A DNA stretch of 64,000 nucleotides from VXYL01 sp965199915 (GCA_965199915.1 OZ241348.1:1674001-1738000); one strand, 5' to 3'; counted from the first letter of the stretch, positions 33,894 through 42,818 are shown. Translations and numbers: made by a program. Notes: generated by a model not told the origin, from the sequence alone.

Positions 33894-36800
33894 GTGCCCG
33901 TCTTCGTCGCACTGATGCCGGAATCCCGCATGGTCGAAACCCGAGAACTCCTAACCGCCGCTCTTGAAGAGAAGCGCCCTCTCGTCCTGCTGCTCGGCCA
34001 AGATGCTTGGCGGGAGGGTGGAGAAGAGGACCCCGTCCTAGCCAAGGCCCTCGTTCGCAACCAGCGGGAACCCGCCGAGCAACGGGGCTGGCTTCAGCTA
34101 CTTGACGGCTGCCCTCTAAAGCCGGACTTCTACGAGTGGCTGACGGAGCGTTTCGAACGCAGGGTAGCGCCGGAGTGGCTGCGCGTATTGGGTGAGATTC
34201 CTTGGAGCGCGGTGTTCACGTCCTCCCTCGACCCCACCCTCAAGGGGCTGTTCAGCGAACGCCAACGTCCAGAACTCGTGCTGACAAGCGCCGAGATGCC
34301 GCCCGCCATTCGCAGCAGAGTGCGGCCGCCAATTTACCACCTGTTCGGTCATGCGGGTTCGCCGGACCCTCGAGCGCGGCCCCCTCTTGATCTGCACGAA
34401 CTCAATGACCGTCGGTTCAACGACGCGGGGCCTCTTCTCAGGAGAATACTCGACACCGCCACGCGACTTGGCCTCGTGCTGGTGGACGGTGTTGTGGACG
34501 GGAGGGACTGGCTGCGGATCGACGACTTCCTAGGTGCCATAGCCAACGCTGGTCGTCTGCAAATCATCTGGTTCAAGGGCCGCGCGGCGCCGGTTCCCAG
34601 CGACGCCGGCTTCGCCGCCGCGGTCGATACAGGTCGCGTTTTGGTCGTGAACGGGCGCCTGAGCACCGCAATCACCCAACTTCGCGCCGTGCCTCGCATT
34701 GCGGACCTCTTGGCGCCTGAGTCCGAAGAGGCTGGCAAGGTCACCTTCAAGCACGGTCGATCCCTCGAAACACCACCCGAAGATCGCCTGTATGTTGAAG
34801 CGGCGGCATCGATCGTAGACGACGCTTGGACGGCGCCGCTTGCCGCCTTGGGCAGCGACGCGGAATACGCTGCCTTCCGTAGGTTTCACGGCGAGCCCGG
34901 CAACGCGCGATCGCTTGTGGAGGGGGTTCGGCGCGGCTTTGCCATCAAAAGAGACTACGAGGATGAGCTGGCCGATCTCGTATTCGCGGCAATCGAGGAC
35001 CATGCGAGTTTGGACGCGCCGATCATCCTTCATGGCCAGTCGGCCACCGGCAAGTCGATTGCGCTTGCCCGCACGGTTGCGCGGGTGCGCGACGCAAAGA
35101 CCGCGGCCGTTCTGTACTCCAACAATCGCGTTCCGCAGCCATCCGAGATCGCGGAGTTTTGCCACGGCGCCGAGAATGCCGGTGCCAAGGCCACTTTGAT
35201 CGTTTGCGACACCAACCAAGATGTTCGGCCATATAGAGACCTGCTCCACGGCCTGAGGAGTCGCGGCCATCGCATCGTCGTCTTGGGCTCCAGATATCGA
35301 TTCATCGACGGTGAAGATAAACACTTGAAAACAACCATTGAGGCGCCAACTACTCTCTCAAGCGTGGAACGCAGGGACCTTTCAGCGTTGTTGAAGAAAT
35401 TCGCCAACGAGGAAGTCGCACCGCAGCACCTAGCGGATCATCACATCCTTTCCTTCATGTACCGCGCCTTGCCGCTTACTCGATACCGCATTGGATCCGG
35501 GCTGAGCGCCGAGGCAAGCCGAACGGAGATGATGGTCAGAGAGCAACAAGCGAGATTTGGAACGCCTCATCAGCCAGAGACGTTGATGGCCAAACGCCTT
35601 CTTGAAGCCGGCGCGGATGACGCCTTCGATCTGCTGTTCAATGCAGAACAGCGCAAAGCCATGGTGTCGGACGACCTCTCGGGTCGGATCATAGACCTTG
35701 TGATGGCCGCCGGCAGTCTCGGTTGTTCCATCCCGCTCAATCTTCTGCTCAGGTTGACAACGGAGGGCCACTCGCGCTTGCCGTTGGCGGACATTCCCGA
35801 GGTGTTTGGGGGCTTGGATCTGTTCCGTTGGGAGTGGGCGGACAACGAGCACAACGAGCTTCTTATTGGGCCTCGACTGGCCCTTGAGGCGGAGCTGATC
35901 TGTCGTCGTCGGCTCGGCGGCGCCGAAAAGGAAGCCGACTGCATCATCGACCTCATCGGTGCCATCCGCAGCGGGGGCGTCGACCGAGACCACGAGAGAA
36001 GCTTCCTCTCCAACGCGCTAAGGCTGATCGGCCCGAACGGTCCGCGCGGCAACCGCTTTCGTTTCGCCTACGTGCGCATTGCAAAGACCTTGACCGATCT
36101 CAGGACCCGCTTCCGCATCGTCGATGCCGTCCTCCAAGAGTCCACTTTTCGGCGCTACGCGGTGCGAGAGGGGGCGGTCGGTCACGACCACACAACGATG
36201 GCTCTTTTAACTGAAGCCCGTGATGCCATACAGACCACCATCAACGATATTGCCACTGGCTCGGTAAGCGTCTCGCGCCGAATGCGACGATTCCTGAAGG
36301 TCGAGCTAGCGACCCTGTACGGATTCATCGTCCGCCACCAAGCGGAAGCAGGCGATCCCGCGGAGAAGATCTGGTCCTCCTACCGGGCGGCAAAGTCCTC
36401 AGTTCGCCAAGCCGCTAGCGCGACCGACAGCTACTTTCCAATGGATGTCGGGCTGTGGACTCCCTCCGATCTCCTACAGAAGGGCGAGCTGGCCGACTGG
36501 CAGCGGGCGGAGTTGGAGGCGGACATCTACGACATCTTGGATCAGATAGACCCCGCTACGCTAGAACCCGACCAGCAAGAGCGATTCGACATGCGCAAGT
36601 TCAGAGTAGGCGGTGCGCTGGGCGATCAAGAACTCTCGGAAGCCGCGTTTGCGGACTTAATCGAGCGTGGCTCCGCGGCTGGATGTTATCTCCGTGCCCG
36701 ACAGCTCGCACCCGATTGGAACGACCATGCGGAGACGTTCTCAAGCGCGGAACGAGAACAAGCGAGGCGCGCTGCGGAGTTTCTGGACGCGCACGGAAAC

Positions 36801-37352
36801 CTGATCGCCCAAGACGAGCGAAGCCTGTCCCTGCTGCTCGAATGCAGGTGGATTTCCGAGGTAGGCCGACGACCGTTTGTCGGTCAGCGGCAGCCCTTGC
36901 CTGCGACGAATAGTGTCAGACAGCTCCTCCTTGACATCGTTGCCAAACTAAACGAAGCCGCCGGCGAGAATCCGAGAAACGTGACCAGATACTTGGCTGC
37001 CACGCTGACGTGGATTGGCCGTGGAGAGAGAGCCGCAACGGACATGTTTCGCGAGCTTGCGCGAGACACGGATTACGAAGATCCAGGGCGAGTGATCCGC
37101 CGTCACTTCATCACCGACCAGGACGGCCGACCGCAGAGGTTCGATGGACGGGTAGAGGAAGATTCGCAGTCCGCCGGGAGCTGCAAAGTCAGGCTTGAAG
37201 GAGACTCTCGGCGAGTTGGGCAGGGCGGACAGGTAGTGAGGTTGCTCAGCAGGGATTTCCCCCGAAACAACATAGCCTATGGCCGCCAAGTTCGAGGGTT
37301 TGGCGTGGCCTTCAACTTCATCGGGCCGATAGCGACGCCAATCATCGGTTAA
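33894..37352 (+). CDS. Large STAND-type NTPase with degenerate SIR2-like N-terminus (candidate defence protein)
   Basis: A 1152-residue protein in three parts. Residues about 15-330 have the order of SIR2-like motifs in altered form: PLVLLLGQDAW (31-39, where SIR2 has GAGxS), WSAVFTSSLDPTLKGLF (104-120, where SIR2 has TTNYD), IYHLFG (147-152) and VLVDGVVDGRDW (195-206). Residues about 360-480 form a P-loop NTPase: Walker A HGQSATGKS (P-loop 381-388), Walker B-like ATLIVCDTNQD and sensor IVVLGSRYRF. The rest is helical, repeat-like, and probably senses a ligand. Starts at GTG 33894, ATG 33915 or ATG 33930 are possible. The last base of its stop is the first base of the next ATG. Function as an antiphage sensor is inference. 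Confidence 0.75.
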   Translation: MPVFVALMPESRMVETRELLTAALEEKRPLVLLLGQDAWREGGEEDPVLAKALVRNQREPAEQRGWLQLLDGCPLKPDFYEWLTERFERRVAPEWLRVLGEIPWSAVFTSSLDPTLKGLFSERQRPELVLTSAEMPPAIRSRVRPPIYHLFGHAGSPDPRARPPLDLHELNDRRFNDAGPLLRRILDTATRLGLVLVDGVVDGRDWLRIDDFLGAIANAGRLQIIWFKGRAAPVPSDAGFAAAVDTGRVLVVNGRLSTAITQLRAVPRIADLLAPESEEAGKVTFKHGRSLETPPEDRLYVEAAASIVDDAWTAPLAALGSDAEYAAFRRFHGEPGNARSLVEGVRRGFAIKRDYEDELADLVFAAIEDHASLDAPIILHGQSATGKSIALARTVARVRDAKTAAVLYSNNRVPQPSEIAEFCHGAENAGAKATLIVCDTNQDVRPYRDLLHGLRSRGHRIVVLGSRYRFIDGEDKHLKTTIEAPTTLSSVERRDLSALLKKFANEEVAPQHLADHHILSFMYRALPLTRYRIGSGLSAEASRTEMMVREQQARFGTPHQPETLMAKRLLEAGADDAFDLLFNAEQRKAMVSDDLSGRIIDLVMAAGSLGCSIPLNLLLRLTTEGHSRLPLADIPEVFGGLDLFRWEWADNEHNELLIGPRLALEAELICRRRLGGAEKEADCIIDLIGAIRSGGVDRDHERSFLSNALRLIGPNGPRGNRFRFAYVRIAKTLTDLRTRFRIVDAVLQESTFRRYAVREGAVGHDHTTMALLTEARDAIQTTINDIATGSVSVSRRMRRFLKVELATLYGFIVRHQAEAGDPAEKIWSSYRAAKSSVRQAASATDSYFPMDVGLWTPSDLLQKGELADWQRAELEADIYDILDQIDPATLEPDQQERFDMRKFRVGGALGDQELSEAAFADLIERGSAAGCYLRARQLAPDWNDHAETFSSAEREQARRAAEFLDAHGNLIAQDERSLSLLLECRWISEVGRRPFVGQRQPLPATNSVRQLLLDIVAKLNEAAGENPRNVTRYLAATLTWIGRGERAATDMFRELARDTDYEDPGRVIRRHFITDQDGRPQRFDGRVEEDSQSAGSCKVRLEGDSRRVGQGGQVVRLLSRDFPRNNIAYGRQVRGFGVAFNFIGPIATPIIG

Positions 37353-38242
37353 TGACGTTTGCAGCGCTTAACGTCGCGGTGGCCGATTTGAGGACGTCGC
37401 TGGCGAGTTTCGTCGGTCCCCATGCGCTGGCAGAGATGAGCGTGCGGCCACCGGTTGACGGCCGCGGCGAGATCTCCTTTCTCCGTCTGGTTGCATGGAG
37501 CTATGTGCTTGTATTCGAGGCCGGTCGCATATCAATCCCTTTTCTCCTCCGAACATCCGGCGCCTACGAACAACAGCGCGAGTCAATGGACTTGATTCGC
37601 GCCTTGAGAACATGGTGCTTTCACAATCTCGGGCTGGCCAGCGATCGAGACGCTCAGGTGTCTCGTCTGGTGCATCGCTGGTTTCTCAATGCGTGCGGCA
37701 AGACCCCGCCGGACCTCCATGCGGAATGGAACGAGTGTTTCGATCGGCTGTGCGATGTCGTCCACGAGTTGGTACACCAATGCCAGCGGGCGGTTGGAGA
37801 GGTGTTGTCCTCGCCCGATGACGGCCAGACGGTGATCGACGATCTCCGACGTCGAATCACGCGCTTCTGGCCGCCGGAGGCATTCGATGAACTGGTTGGC
37901 GACTTGGCCATCCGACTGGGCATCCGCATCGACGTCGTGAAGTTCCGAAGGCCAAGGCTCGACGCATGGCGGTCTTTCGTGCTTGACGTGCCGGAGGAGG
38001 ATGATCCGAAAGAGGCCGTTGCGCGTGTGATTGAGCGCGACATCCTGGAATACGAAGGCGGCGTATTGCCCATCGGCGGCAATGAGGTGATGGCGCGTTT
38101 CGCCATGCCGCCGGGGCCGGATGTCGGCATGCTGTTGCGTCACGCGCGGGAGCTATTTGGCGCGGGCGAGAGAAACGAGGACGAACTGTGGCGTGGTCTC
38201 GAACGTCGGTGGGACGAACGTCGTGACGAAGGGCCCGCGTAG
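37352..38242 (+). CDS. Helical partner protein with HEPN-like motif and CCA-enzyme-like tail
   Basis: A 296-residue protein whose ATG overlaps the upstream stop (TAATG), so both are made from one mRNA. Residues 1-150 are helical and contain RTWCFHNLG with R-X4-H (Arg86, His91), the spacing used by HEPN ribonucleases. Conserved-looking WFLNACGKTPPDLHAEWNEC follows. Residues 238-265 (VLPIGGNEVMARFAMPPGPD then VGMLL) match the Gly-x-Asp/Glu-Val ... Pro-Gly-Pro-x-Val-Gly pattern at the C-terminus of CCA-adding enzymes/poly(A) polymerases, an RNA-contacting helix. An RNA-directed effector is plausible but unproven. I know no named family for it. Confidence 0.7.
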   Translation: MTFAALNVAVADLRTSLASFVGPHALAEMSVRPPVDGRGEISFLRLVAWSYVLVFEAGRISIPFLLRTSGAYEQQRESMDLIRALRTWCFHNLGLASDRDAQVSRLVHRWFLNACGKTPPDLHAEWNECFDRLCDVVHELVHQCQRAVGEVLSSPDDGQTVIDDLRRRITRFWPPEAFDELVGDLAIRLGIRIDVVKFRRPRLDAWRSFVLDVPEEDDPKEAVARVIERDILEYEGGVLPIGGNEVMARFAMPPGPDVGMLLRHARELFGAGERNEDELWRGLERRWDERRDEGPA

Positions 38243-38313
38243 TAGGTGGCCTCTGGGCCGCTTTTGATCGCACACCGAGTCATATCACAGTTCAGCGCTT
38301 GCGCGCCCGGAAT

Positions 38314-38814
38314 TTAGGAACGTCGGATGTACGTCCGCACGGTGTAGGCGAAACGGTGGCGCGCGTCGGCCGGGTGGAACGTCTCGCGCGCCAGGCGCCA
38401 GTCCCGCAGCGCGAAGCAGGGGAAGAACGTGTCGCCTTCCACCTCCGCTTCAACGGTGGTGGCGTACAGGCGGTCGGCGCGCGGCAGGGCCAGTGCGTAG
38501 GGTTCCGCGCCGCCGGTGACGAAGCACTCGTCGGCCGGGTCTTCCGCGGCGATGGCGAGTGCGGTTTCGAGATCCGCGGCGCGGCGCACGCCCGGAGCGC
38601 GGAACTCGCCGCGCCGGGACAGCACGATGTTCAGCCGGCCCGGCAGTGGCCCGCCGGCGCTCTCGAAAGTTCGGCGGCCCATGATCACGGGCTTGCCTTG
38701 GGTCGTGCGGCGAAAATGCGCCATCTCGTCCGGCAAATCCCAAGGCAGCCGTCCGTTCTTGCCGATGACGCGGTTGCGGCTCATCGCCCAAATGAGCGAC
38801 AGGCGTTGCGTCAC
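38314..38814 (-). CDS. folA: Dihydrofolate reductase
   Basis: A 166-residue DHFR. Motifs are LSLIWAMSRNRVIGKNGRLP, WDLPDEMAHFRRTTQGKPVI, MGRRTFESAGGPLPGR (NADPH site) and CFVTGGAEPYALALP. Asp in LPDEM is the catalytic acid. It reduces dihydrofolate to tetrahydrofolate. GTG 38814 overlaps the stop of lgt in GTGA, so translation is coupled. In many proteobacteria thyA lies between lgt and folA; here it is absent. Confidence 0.95.
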   Translation of the reverse strand: MTQRLSLIWAMSRNRVIGKNGRLPWDLPDEMAHFRRTTQGKPVIMGRRTFESAGGPLPGRLNIVLSRRGEFRAPGVRRAADLETALAIAAEDPADECFVTGGAEPYALALPRADRLYATTVEAEVEGDTFFPCFALRDWRLARETFHPADARHRFAYTVRTYIRRS

Positions 38815-39686
38815 GAACCGCCTCGGCGCGCGGCGGCGGGTGCCGCGCTTTGGTTTGGGAAACGCGCAAGCCGTTCGCGCAAAGCGGCCGAGCAAAGCAA
38901 CGCGCCGCCAAGCACCGCCATCGGCAGCGAGAGGGCTTGCCCCATCGTCAACCATCCGAACGCCACGAAACCCTTGTCCGGGTCCGGCTCGCGGACGAAC
39001 TCGGTGGCGAGGCGCAACCCGCCGTAACCGAGCAGGAACAAACCCGACACTTGGCCCGCGGCCCGTGGCTTGCGGGCATACCACCAAAGCAGGGCGAACA
39101 GCAGCAGCCCTTCGGTGGCGGCTTGGTACAGGCTGGAAACGTGGCGGGCCACCGCCTCGTATTGGCCGTAGCAAGAGACGCTCAAGCCGCGCACCGCATC
39201 GCAAGGGAAGTGGACGCCTAGCGGCAAGTCCGTCACGCGCCCCGGCAATTCGGCGTTGACGAAATTGCCAAGGCGCCCGAAGCCCAGACCCAACGGCACC
39301 AAGGGTGCGGCGAAGTCCGTGACGGACAAGAAAGCGCGCTTCTTTTTGACGGCGTGGATCGCCGTGGCCGCCAGCACGCCGAGCAAGCCGCCGTGAAACG
39401 ACATGCCGCCTTCCCAAAGGCGAATCACCCACAGCGGGTCGCGCAGAAAAGTCTCCCAGCCGTAAAACAGCGCGAACCCCAGGCGCCCGCCCACCACGAC
39501 GCCGAACACGCCGTAGAACATCAGATCCCAAACCTGCTCCGGCGACCAGCCGCGCTGTTGGTCGCGCGCCCGCCAGTTGCCCAGCAGCAGGAACGCGGCG
39601 AAGCCGAACAGGTACATCAAGCCGTACCAGCGCAGCGCGAGCGGGCCGAGCTGCAGGGCGACCGGGGCCAAATCGGGGTAGTTCAC
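38811..39686 (-). CDS. lgt: Prolipoprotein diacylglyceryl transferase
   Basis: A 291-residue inner-membrane enzyme that adds diacylglycerol from phosphatidylglycerol to the lipobox Cys of prolipoproteins. Seven membrane helices are expected. The Lgt signature is GLGFGRLGNFVNAELPGRV (essential Arg/Asn/Glu), with MSFHGGLLGVL supplying the conserved His-Gly-Gly and FEGLLLF-like TEGLLLFALLWW near the end. GTG 39686 (NYPDLAPVALQLGPLALRWY) is the usual start region. The open frame extends much further upstream but only as antisense-like sequence. It sits between sodC and folA on the same strand. Confidence 0.94.
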   Translation of the reverse strand: MNYPDLAPVALQLGPLALRWYGLMYLFGFAAFLLLGNWRARDQQRGWSPEQVWDLMFYGVFGVVVGGRLGFALFYGWETFLRDPLWVIRLWEGGMSFHGGLLGVLAATAIHAVKKKRAFLSVTDFAAPLVPLGLGFGRLGNFVNAELPGRVTDLPLGVHFPCDAVRGLSVSCYGQYEAVARHVSSLYQAATEGLLLFALLWWYARKPRAAGQVSGLFLLGYGGLRLATEFVREPDPDKGFVAFGWLTMGQALSLPMAVLGGALLCSAALRERLARFPNQSAAPAAARRGGS

Positions 39687-39726
39687 TTGGCGCGGGCCCC
39701 CAGCGGGCACGACTGCCGGCGGACGC

Positions 39727-40287
39727 TTACTCCGCCGTGGTCTCGCGCGGAGCGGCCTTGATGACGCCGCAGCCGATGCGCCCGCCGGCGCCGCCGATCG
39801 GTTGGCTCGCATGGTCGTCCGGGGCGGCGTGAATGACGATGGCGGACCCGTCCTCGTCCAGCAGTGGCGGCGGGCCGTCATCGCCGGATGCGCCGGCCGC
39901 CGGCGCGGAAACGCGAACGCGCTGGTGGAAGAACTCCGCCGCCGCGGTGCCGTCCGCCGCCACATGCAGATTGGGCAGATCGCCGGCGTCCGGCATCTCG
40001 TTGCGCAGCCCGTGCCGATGGCCTTGGGGATTGATGTGCCCTTTGGCGGCGGCGAAGTCCGGCGAACAGGCGCCGACGCTGTGCAGGTGGATGCCTTTCG
40101 GCCCCGGCGGCAGGTTCGCGACGCGCACCTGCACGATGACGCCGGCCGGCGCCTGTTCGAACGCCGCATCGCCGATGTGGGCGCCATCCGCGTTGACGAT
40201 GGCGGCGTGGGCGGTCTCGACCTCGGCGGTGGCGGACATGCCCGCAAAGGCGCCAATGATGGCGGCAAAAGCGCGAAGAGTCTTCAT
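39727..40287 (-). CDS. sodC: Periplasmic Cu/Zn superoxide dismutase
   Basis: A 186-residue exported enzyme (signal peptide MKTLRAFAAIIGAFAGMSATA). Copper ligands lie in GIHLHSVGAC, the bridging His in AAKGHINPQ and the last Cu ligand in AIVIHAAPDDH. Cysteines in GACSPDF and IGCGVI form the usual disulfide, and Arg in GGRIGCGV guides superoxide. Zinc ligands His in HRHG and Asp in AGDLPN are present, but the position normally His in H-x-GDLPN is Asp (MPDAGDLPN). It removes superoxide in the periplasm. It may be co-transcribed with lgt-folA (40-base gap). Confidence 0.93.
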   Translation of the reverse strand: MKTLRAFAAIIGAFAGMSATAEVETAHAAIVNADGAHIGDAAFEQAPAGVIVQVRVANLPPGPKGIHLHSVGACSPDFAAAKGHINPQGHRHGLRNEMPDAGDLPNLHVAADGTAAAEFFHQRVRVSAPAAGASGDDGPPPLLDEDGSAIVIHAAPDDHASQPIGGAGGRIGCGVIKAAPRETTAE

Positions 40288-40432
40288 CGGATCTCCATGG
40301 TTCGGGTGTGCCGCAGTTATACCACTTCGGCCCGCTTTGTTCGGTTCTCTTGCTCACAGTGCGCCGGCGTTCTCATAGACCGCCGAGACGCAATAGAATC
40401 GACGCATCGCATCCGCGCCAAGGCAACTCGCC

Positions 40433-41473
40433 GTGACCCACGCCAGCCAACACACGCTTTCCGCCACGCCATTGGACATCCGCCAAGGGCTCACCAAGGC
40501 CGACGACGTCGCCTTCCCGCTGCGCTGGGGGATCATCGGCGCCGGTTCCATCTCCGCGCAGTGGGTCGGTTGCCTGCGCCAGTGCAAGGGGGCCGCGGTG
40601 ACCGCGGTGGCGGCGCGGGACTTGGAGCGCGCCCGGGCGTTCGCGGAACGCTTGGACATTCCCTCGGCCTACGACGACTACGGCGAATTGGTGGCGGCGG
40701 ACGACGTGGACATCGTCTACGTGGGCACCATCACGCGGCTGCACAAAGACCACACCCTGCTCGCCATCGCCGCCGGCAAGCATGTGCTGTGCGAGAAAGC
40801 GCTGGCCGAGAACGTGGCAGACGCCCGCGCCATGCACGCGGCGGCCAAGGCGGCCGGCGTGATGCTGCAGGACGCCATGTGGACGCGGTTCTTTCCCGCC
40901 GTGGAACACGCCCGCGCGGCGATCGAAGGCGGCGTGATCGGCGAGCCGGTGCTGGTGCAGTCGGACTTCTTCGACCCCATCTACACCATCCAAGCCGCGC
41001 CGCTGGCGTTTGGCGCGAACGCGGTGGCCACCAAGGTCATGGCCAGCGGCCAGCGCCCGGGCGCGGCCATCGTGGAGTACGGGGAGGGCAAATGCGCGGT
41101 GCTCACTTTCCCGTCGTTCCCCAGCGAACTCGCCGAGGTGACCGAGATCGTCGGCACCGAAGGCCGCATCACCTTGGAGCAGCCCGGCCACTGCCCCACC
41201 GCGATCAGCATCCGCGTGCCGCCGTCCAGCGGCGCGCCGTCGCGCTACCGCACGGACAACCGGCCGGCGCCGCTTGAGCGGTTCGAATACCCGCTGCCGA
41301 GCGCGGTGGGTCTACCCACCGCCTATCCCAACCAGCATGGCTTTCTCTACCAAGCCGAAGCGGTGCATCGGTGCCTTGCCGCGGGCCTGCGCTCCTGCCC
41401 GCAGTACGACGAGGCGGAGTCCCTGCACGCCATGGACTTGCTCACACGCATCAACCGCGCGCGGTTCGCGTGA
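40433..41473 (+). CDS. Gfo/Idh/MocA-family oxidoreductase
   Basis: A 346-residue NAD(P)-dependent dehydrogenase. The Rossmann loop is RWGIIGAGSISAQWVGCLRQ, and VYVGTITRLHKDHTLLAIAAG with GKHVLCEKALAENVADARAM carries the family EKP-type signature (EKA here). GVMLQDAMWTRFFPAVEHA begins the second domain and resembles dimeric dihydrodiol dehydrogenases. GTG 40433 opens the gene. It is divergent from sodC. Substrate unknown. Confidence 0.88.
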   Translation: MTHASQHTLSATPLDIRQGLTKADDVAFPLRWGIIGAGSISAQWVGCLRQCKGAAVTAVAARDLERARAFAERLDIPSAYDDYGELVAADDVDIVYVGTITRLHKDHTLLAIAAGKHVLCEKALAENVADARAMHAAAKAAGVMLQDAMWTRFFPAVEHARAAIEGGVIGEPVLVQSDFFDPIYTIQAAPLAFGANAVATKVMASGQRPGAAIVEYGEGKCAVLTFPSFPSELAEVTEIVGTEGRITLEQPGHCPTAISIRVPPSSGAPSRYRTDNRPAPLERFEYPLPSAVGLPTAYPNQHGFLYQAEAVHRCLAAGLRSCPQYDEAESLHAMDLLTRINRARFA

Positions 41474-41540
41474 CGGCGAGAGTGTTGCGTCGGCGATGTG
41501 CGCTTGCGGCGGACCGCGTGGCGGGGCCGCCCCGGCGGGG

Positions 41541-41792
41541 CTAGTCGCGTTCGCGCGGGTGCGCTTGGCTGACGCGCAGCGTCCGGCCGCTCAGCCGCGA
41601 CGAGTTGAGCTCCTCGATGGCCGCGCTCGCTTCTTCGGAGTTCGGCATGTCGACGAAGCCGAAGCCCTTGGAGCGTCCGCTTTCCCGATCCATGATGACG
41701 TTGGCCTGGGCCACGTGACCGTATTGCGAGAACAGCTCCGACAGCTCCTGCGAGCCCGTGGAGTAGGGTAGGTTTCCAACGTAAATTCGCAC
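41541..41792 (-). CDS. RRM-type RNA-binding protein
   Basis: An 83-residue single RNA-recognition-motif protein. RNP2 is RIYVGNLPY and RNP1 is RSKGFGFVDM; helix segments QELSELFSQYGHVAQANVI and SEEASAAIEELNSSRLSGR complete the fold. A short Arg/Asp tail follows (HPRERD). GTG 41792 is chosen because the conserved fold starts there. Small RRM proteins of this kind occur in many proteobacteria and cyanobacteria, often in cold or stress response; its RNA targets are unknown. Confidence 0.9.
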   Translation of the reverse strand: MRIYVGNLPYSTGSQELSELFSQYGHVAQANVIMDRESGRSKGFGFVDMPNSEEASAAIEELNSSRLSGRTLRVSQAHPRERD

Positions 41793-41951
41793 GTGCTTCC
41801 GATTGCGTTGCGCCACACTTGTGTCGTGGCAGTGGCGGCCACCATACGCCCTATTGGGCGGCGTTGCGAGCGTTATTTTTCGCCGCCCCAACGCCCTTGC
41901 GGACAGCGCGGGTTGGGAACGCCGGGGGCGTCCCCCGAGGTCCCGCGCGCT

Positions 41952-42818
41952 CTACGCTTGCGCCGCTCCGTTGCGCCACTCGGCGGCGAGCTTCGCGGCG
42001 GGATTCACCACGTCGCCGTCGCGCAGCACGTCGATGGGATCGCGGCCGTCCACGCCGAGGCCGAAACGGTGGTAGCCGAGCAGCCGCAGCAGCTCCTCCG
42101 GCAGTTGCCGCGCCACGGCGCGGGGAACGGAGACCAACTGTATTTCCTGCGGGCGCAAATACGCCACGTTGTGGCTCATGAAGAACCCCATTCGCTCCCG
42201 ATCCTTGGAGACGTTGGCGCCGCCGCCGTGCCAAAGGCCGCCTTCCCACATCAACATCGTGCCGGAACGCATCTCCACCTGCAGCGTGTCCACGCTTTGG
42301 TCCACCCGCCGGTCATGCCACTTGTGGCTGTAGGGCACGATGTGCGTTGCGCCGTTCTCCACGTCTTGATCGTCCAAGGCGATGAGCGCGTTGCACACGA
42401 AGTGCGGGTGCGGGCGCGGAATCGGCCACAGGCCGTCGTCTTGGTGCAGGAACTGGCGCGTCTCGCCCGGCAGCACGTTGAACAGCGTGGTCACGTTGAC
42501 TTGCGTGCGTTTGCCGAGCACGCCTTCCACCAAGGCGCGGATGCGCGGATCCAGGAACAGATGGTCCACGGCGCGGGTTTTGGCGAGCAGGTTGTGCGCC
42601 CGCCACGTCTGCCCGGTGTTGGTGCCGATGGCGCGCATCTCGGTGATGGGCACTTCGGAGTCGAAGGCGCGGCGGATGCGGGCGACTTCGTCCGGGGAGA
42701 GGAAGTCCTCGACGACGGTGTAGCCTTGGTGCTCGATCTGGGCGACGCGCGCGGTGATGTCGAGGCCGCCCACGATGTGTTCGGCGGCTTCTTCCGCCGC
42801 CGCCGCATCGCCGCTCAC
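41952..42818 (-). CDS. Phytanoyl-CoA dioxygenase (PhyH)-like protein
   Basis: A 288-residue Fe(II)/2-oxoglutarate dioxygenase. Iron ligands are His and Asp in RQFLHQDDGLWP and probably His in WHGGGANVSKDRER, with Arg in SKDRERMGFF for 2-oxoglutarate. The N-terminus EHQGYTVVEDFLSPDEVARI is typical of the family. GTG 42818 overlaps the stop of the upstream dioxygenase (GTGA), so the pair is translationally coupled. The oxidised substrate is unknown. Confidence 0.87.
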   Translation of the reverse strand: MSGDAAAAEEAAEHIVGGLDITARVAQIEHQGYTVVEDFLSPDEVARIRRAFDSEVPITEMRAIGTNTGQTWRAHNLLAKTRAVDHLFLDPRIRALVEGVLGKRTQVNVTTLFNVLPGETRQFLHQDDGLWPIPRPHPHFVCNALIALDDQDVENGATHIVPYSHKWHDRRVDQSVDTLQVEMRSGTMLMWEGGLWHGGGANVSKDRERMGFFMSHNVAYLRPQEIQLVSVPRAVARQLPEELLRLLGYHRFGLGVDGRDPIDVLRDGDVVNPAAKLAAEWRNGAAQA

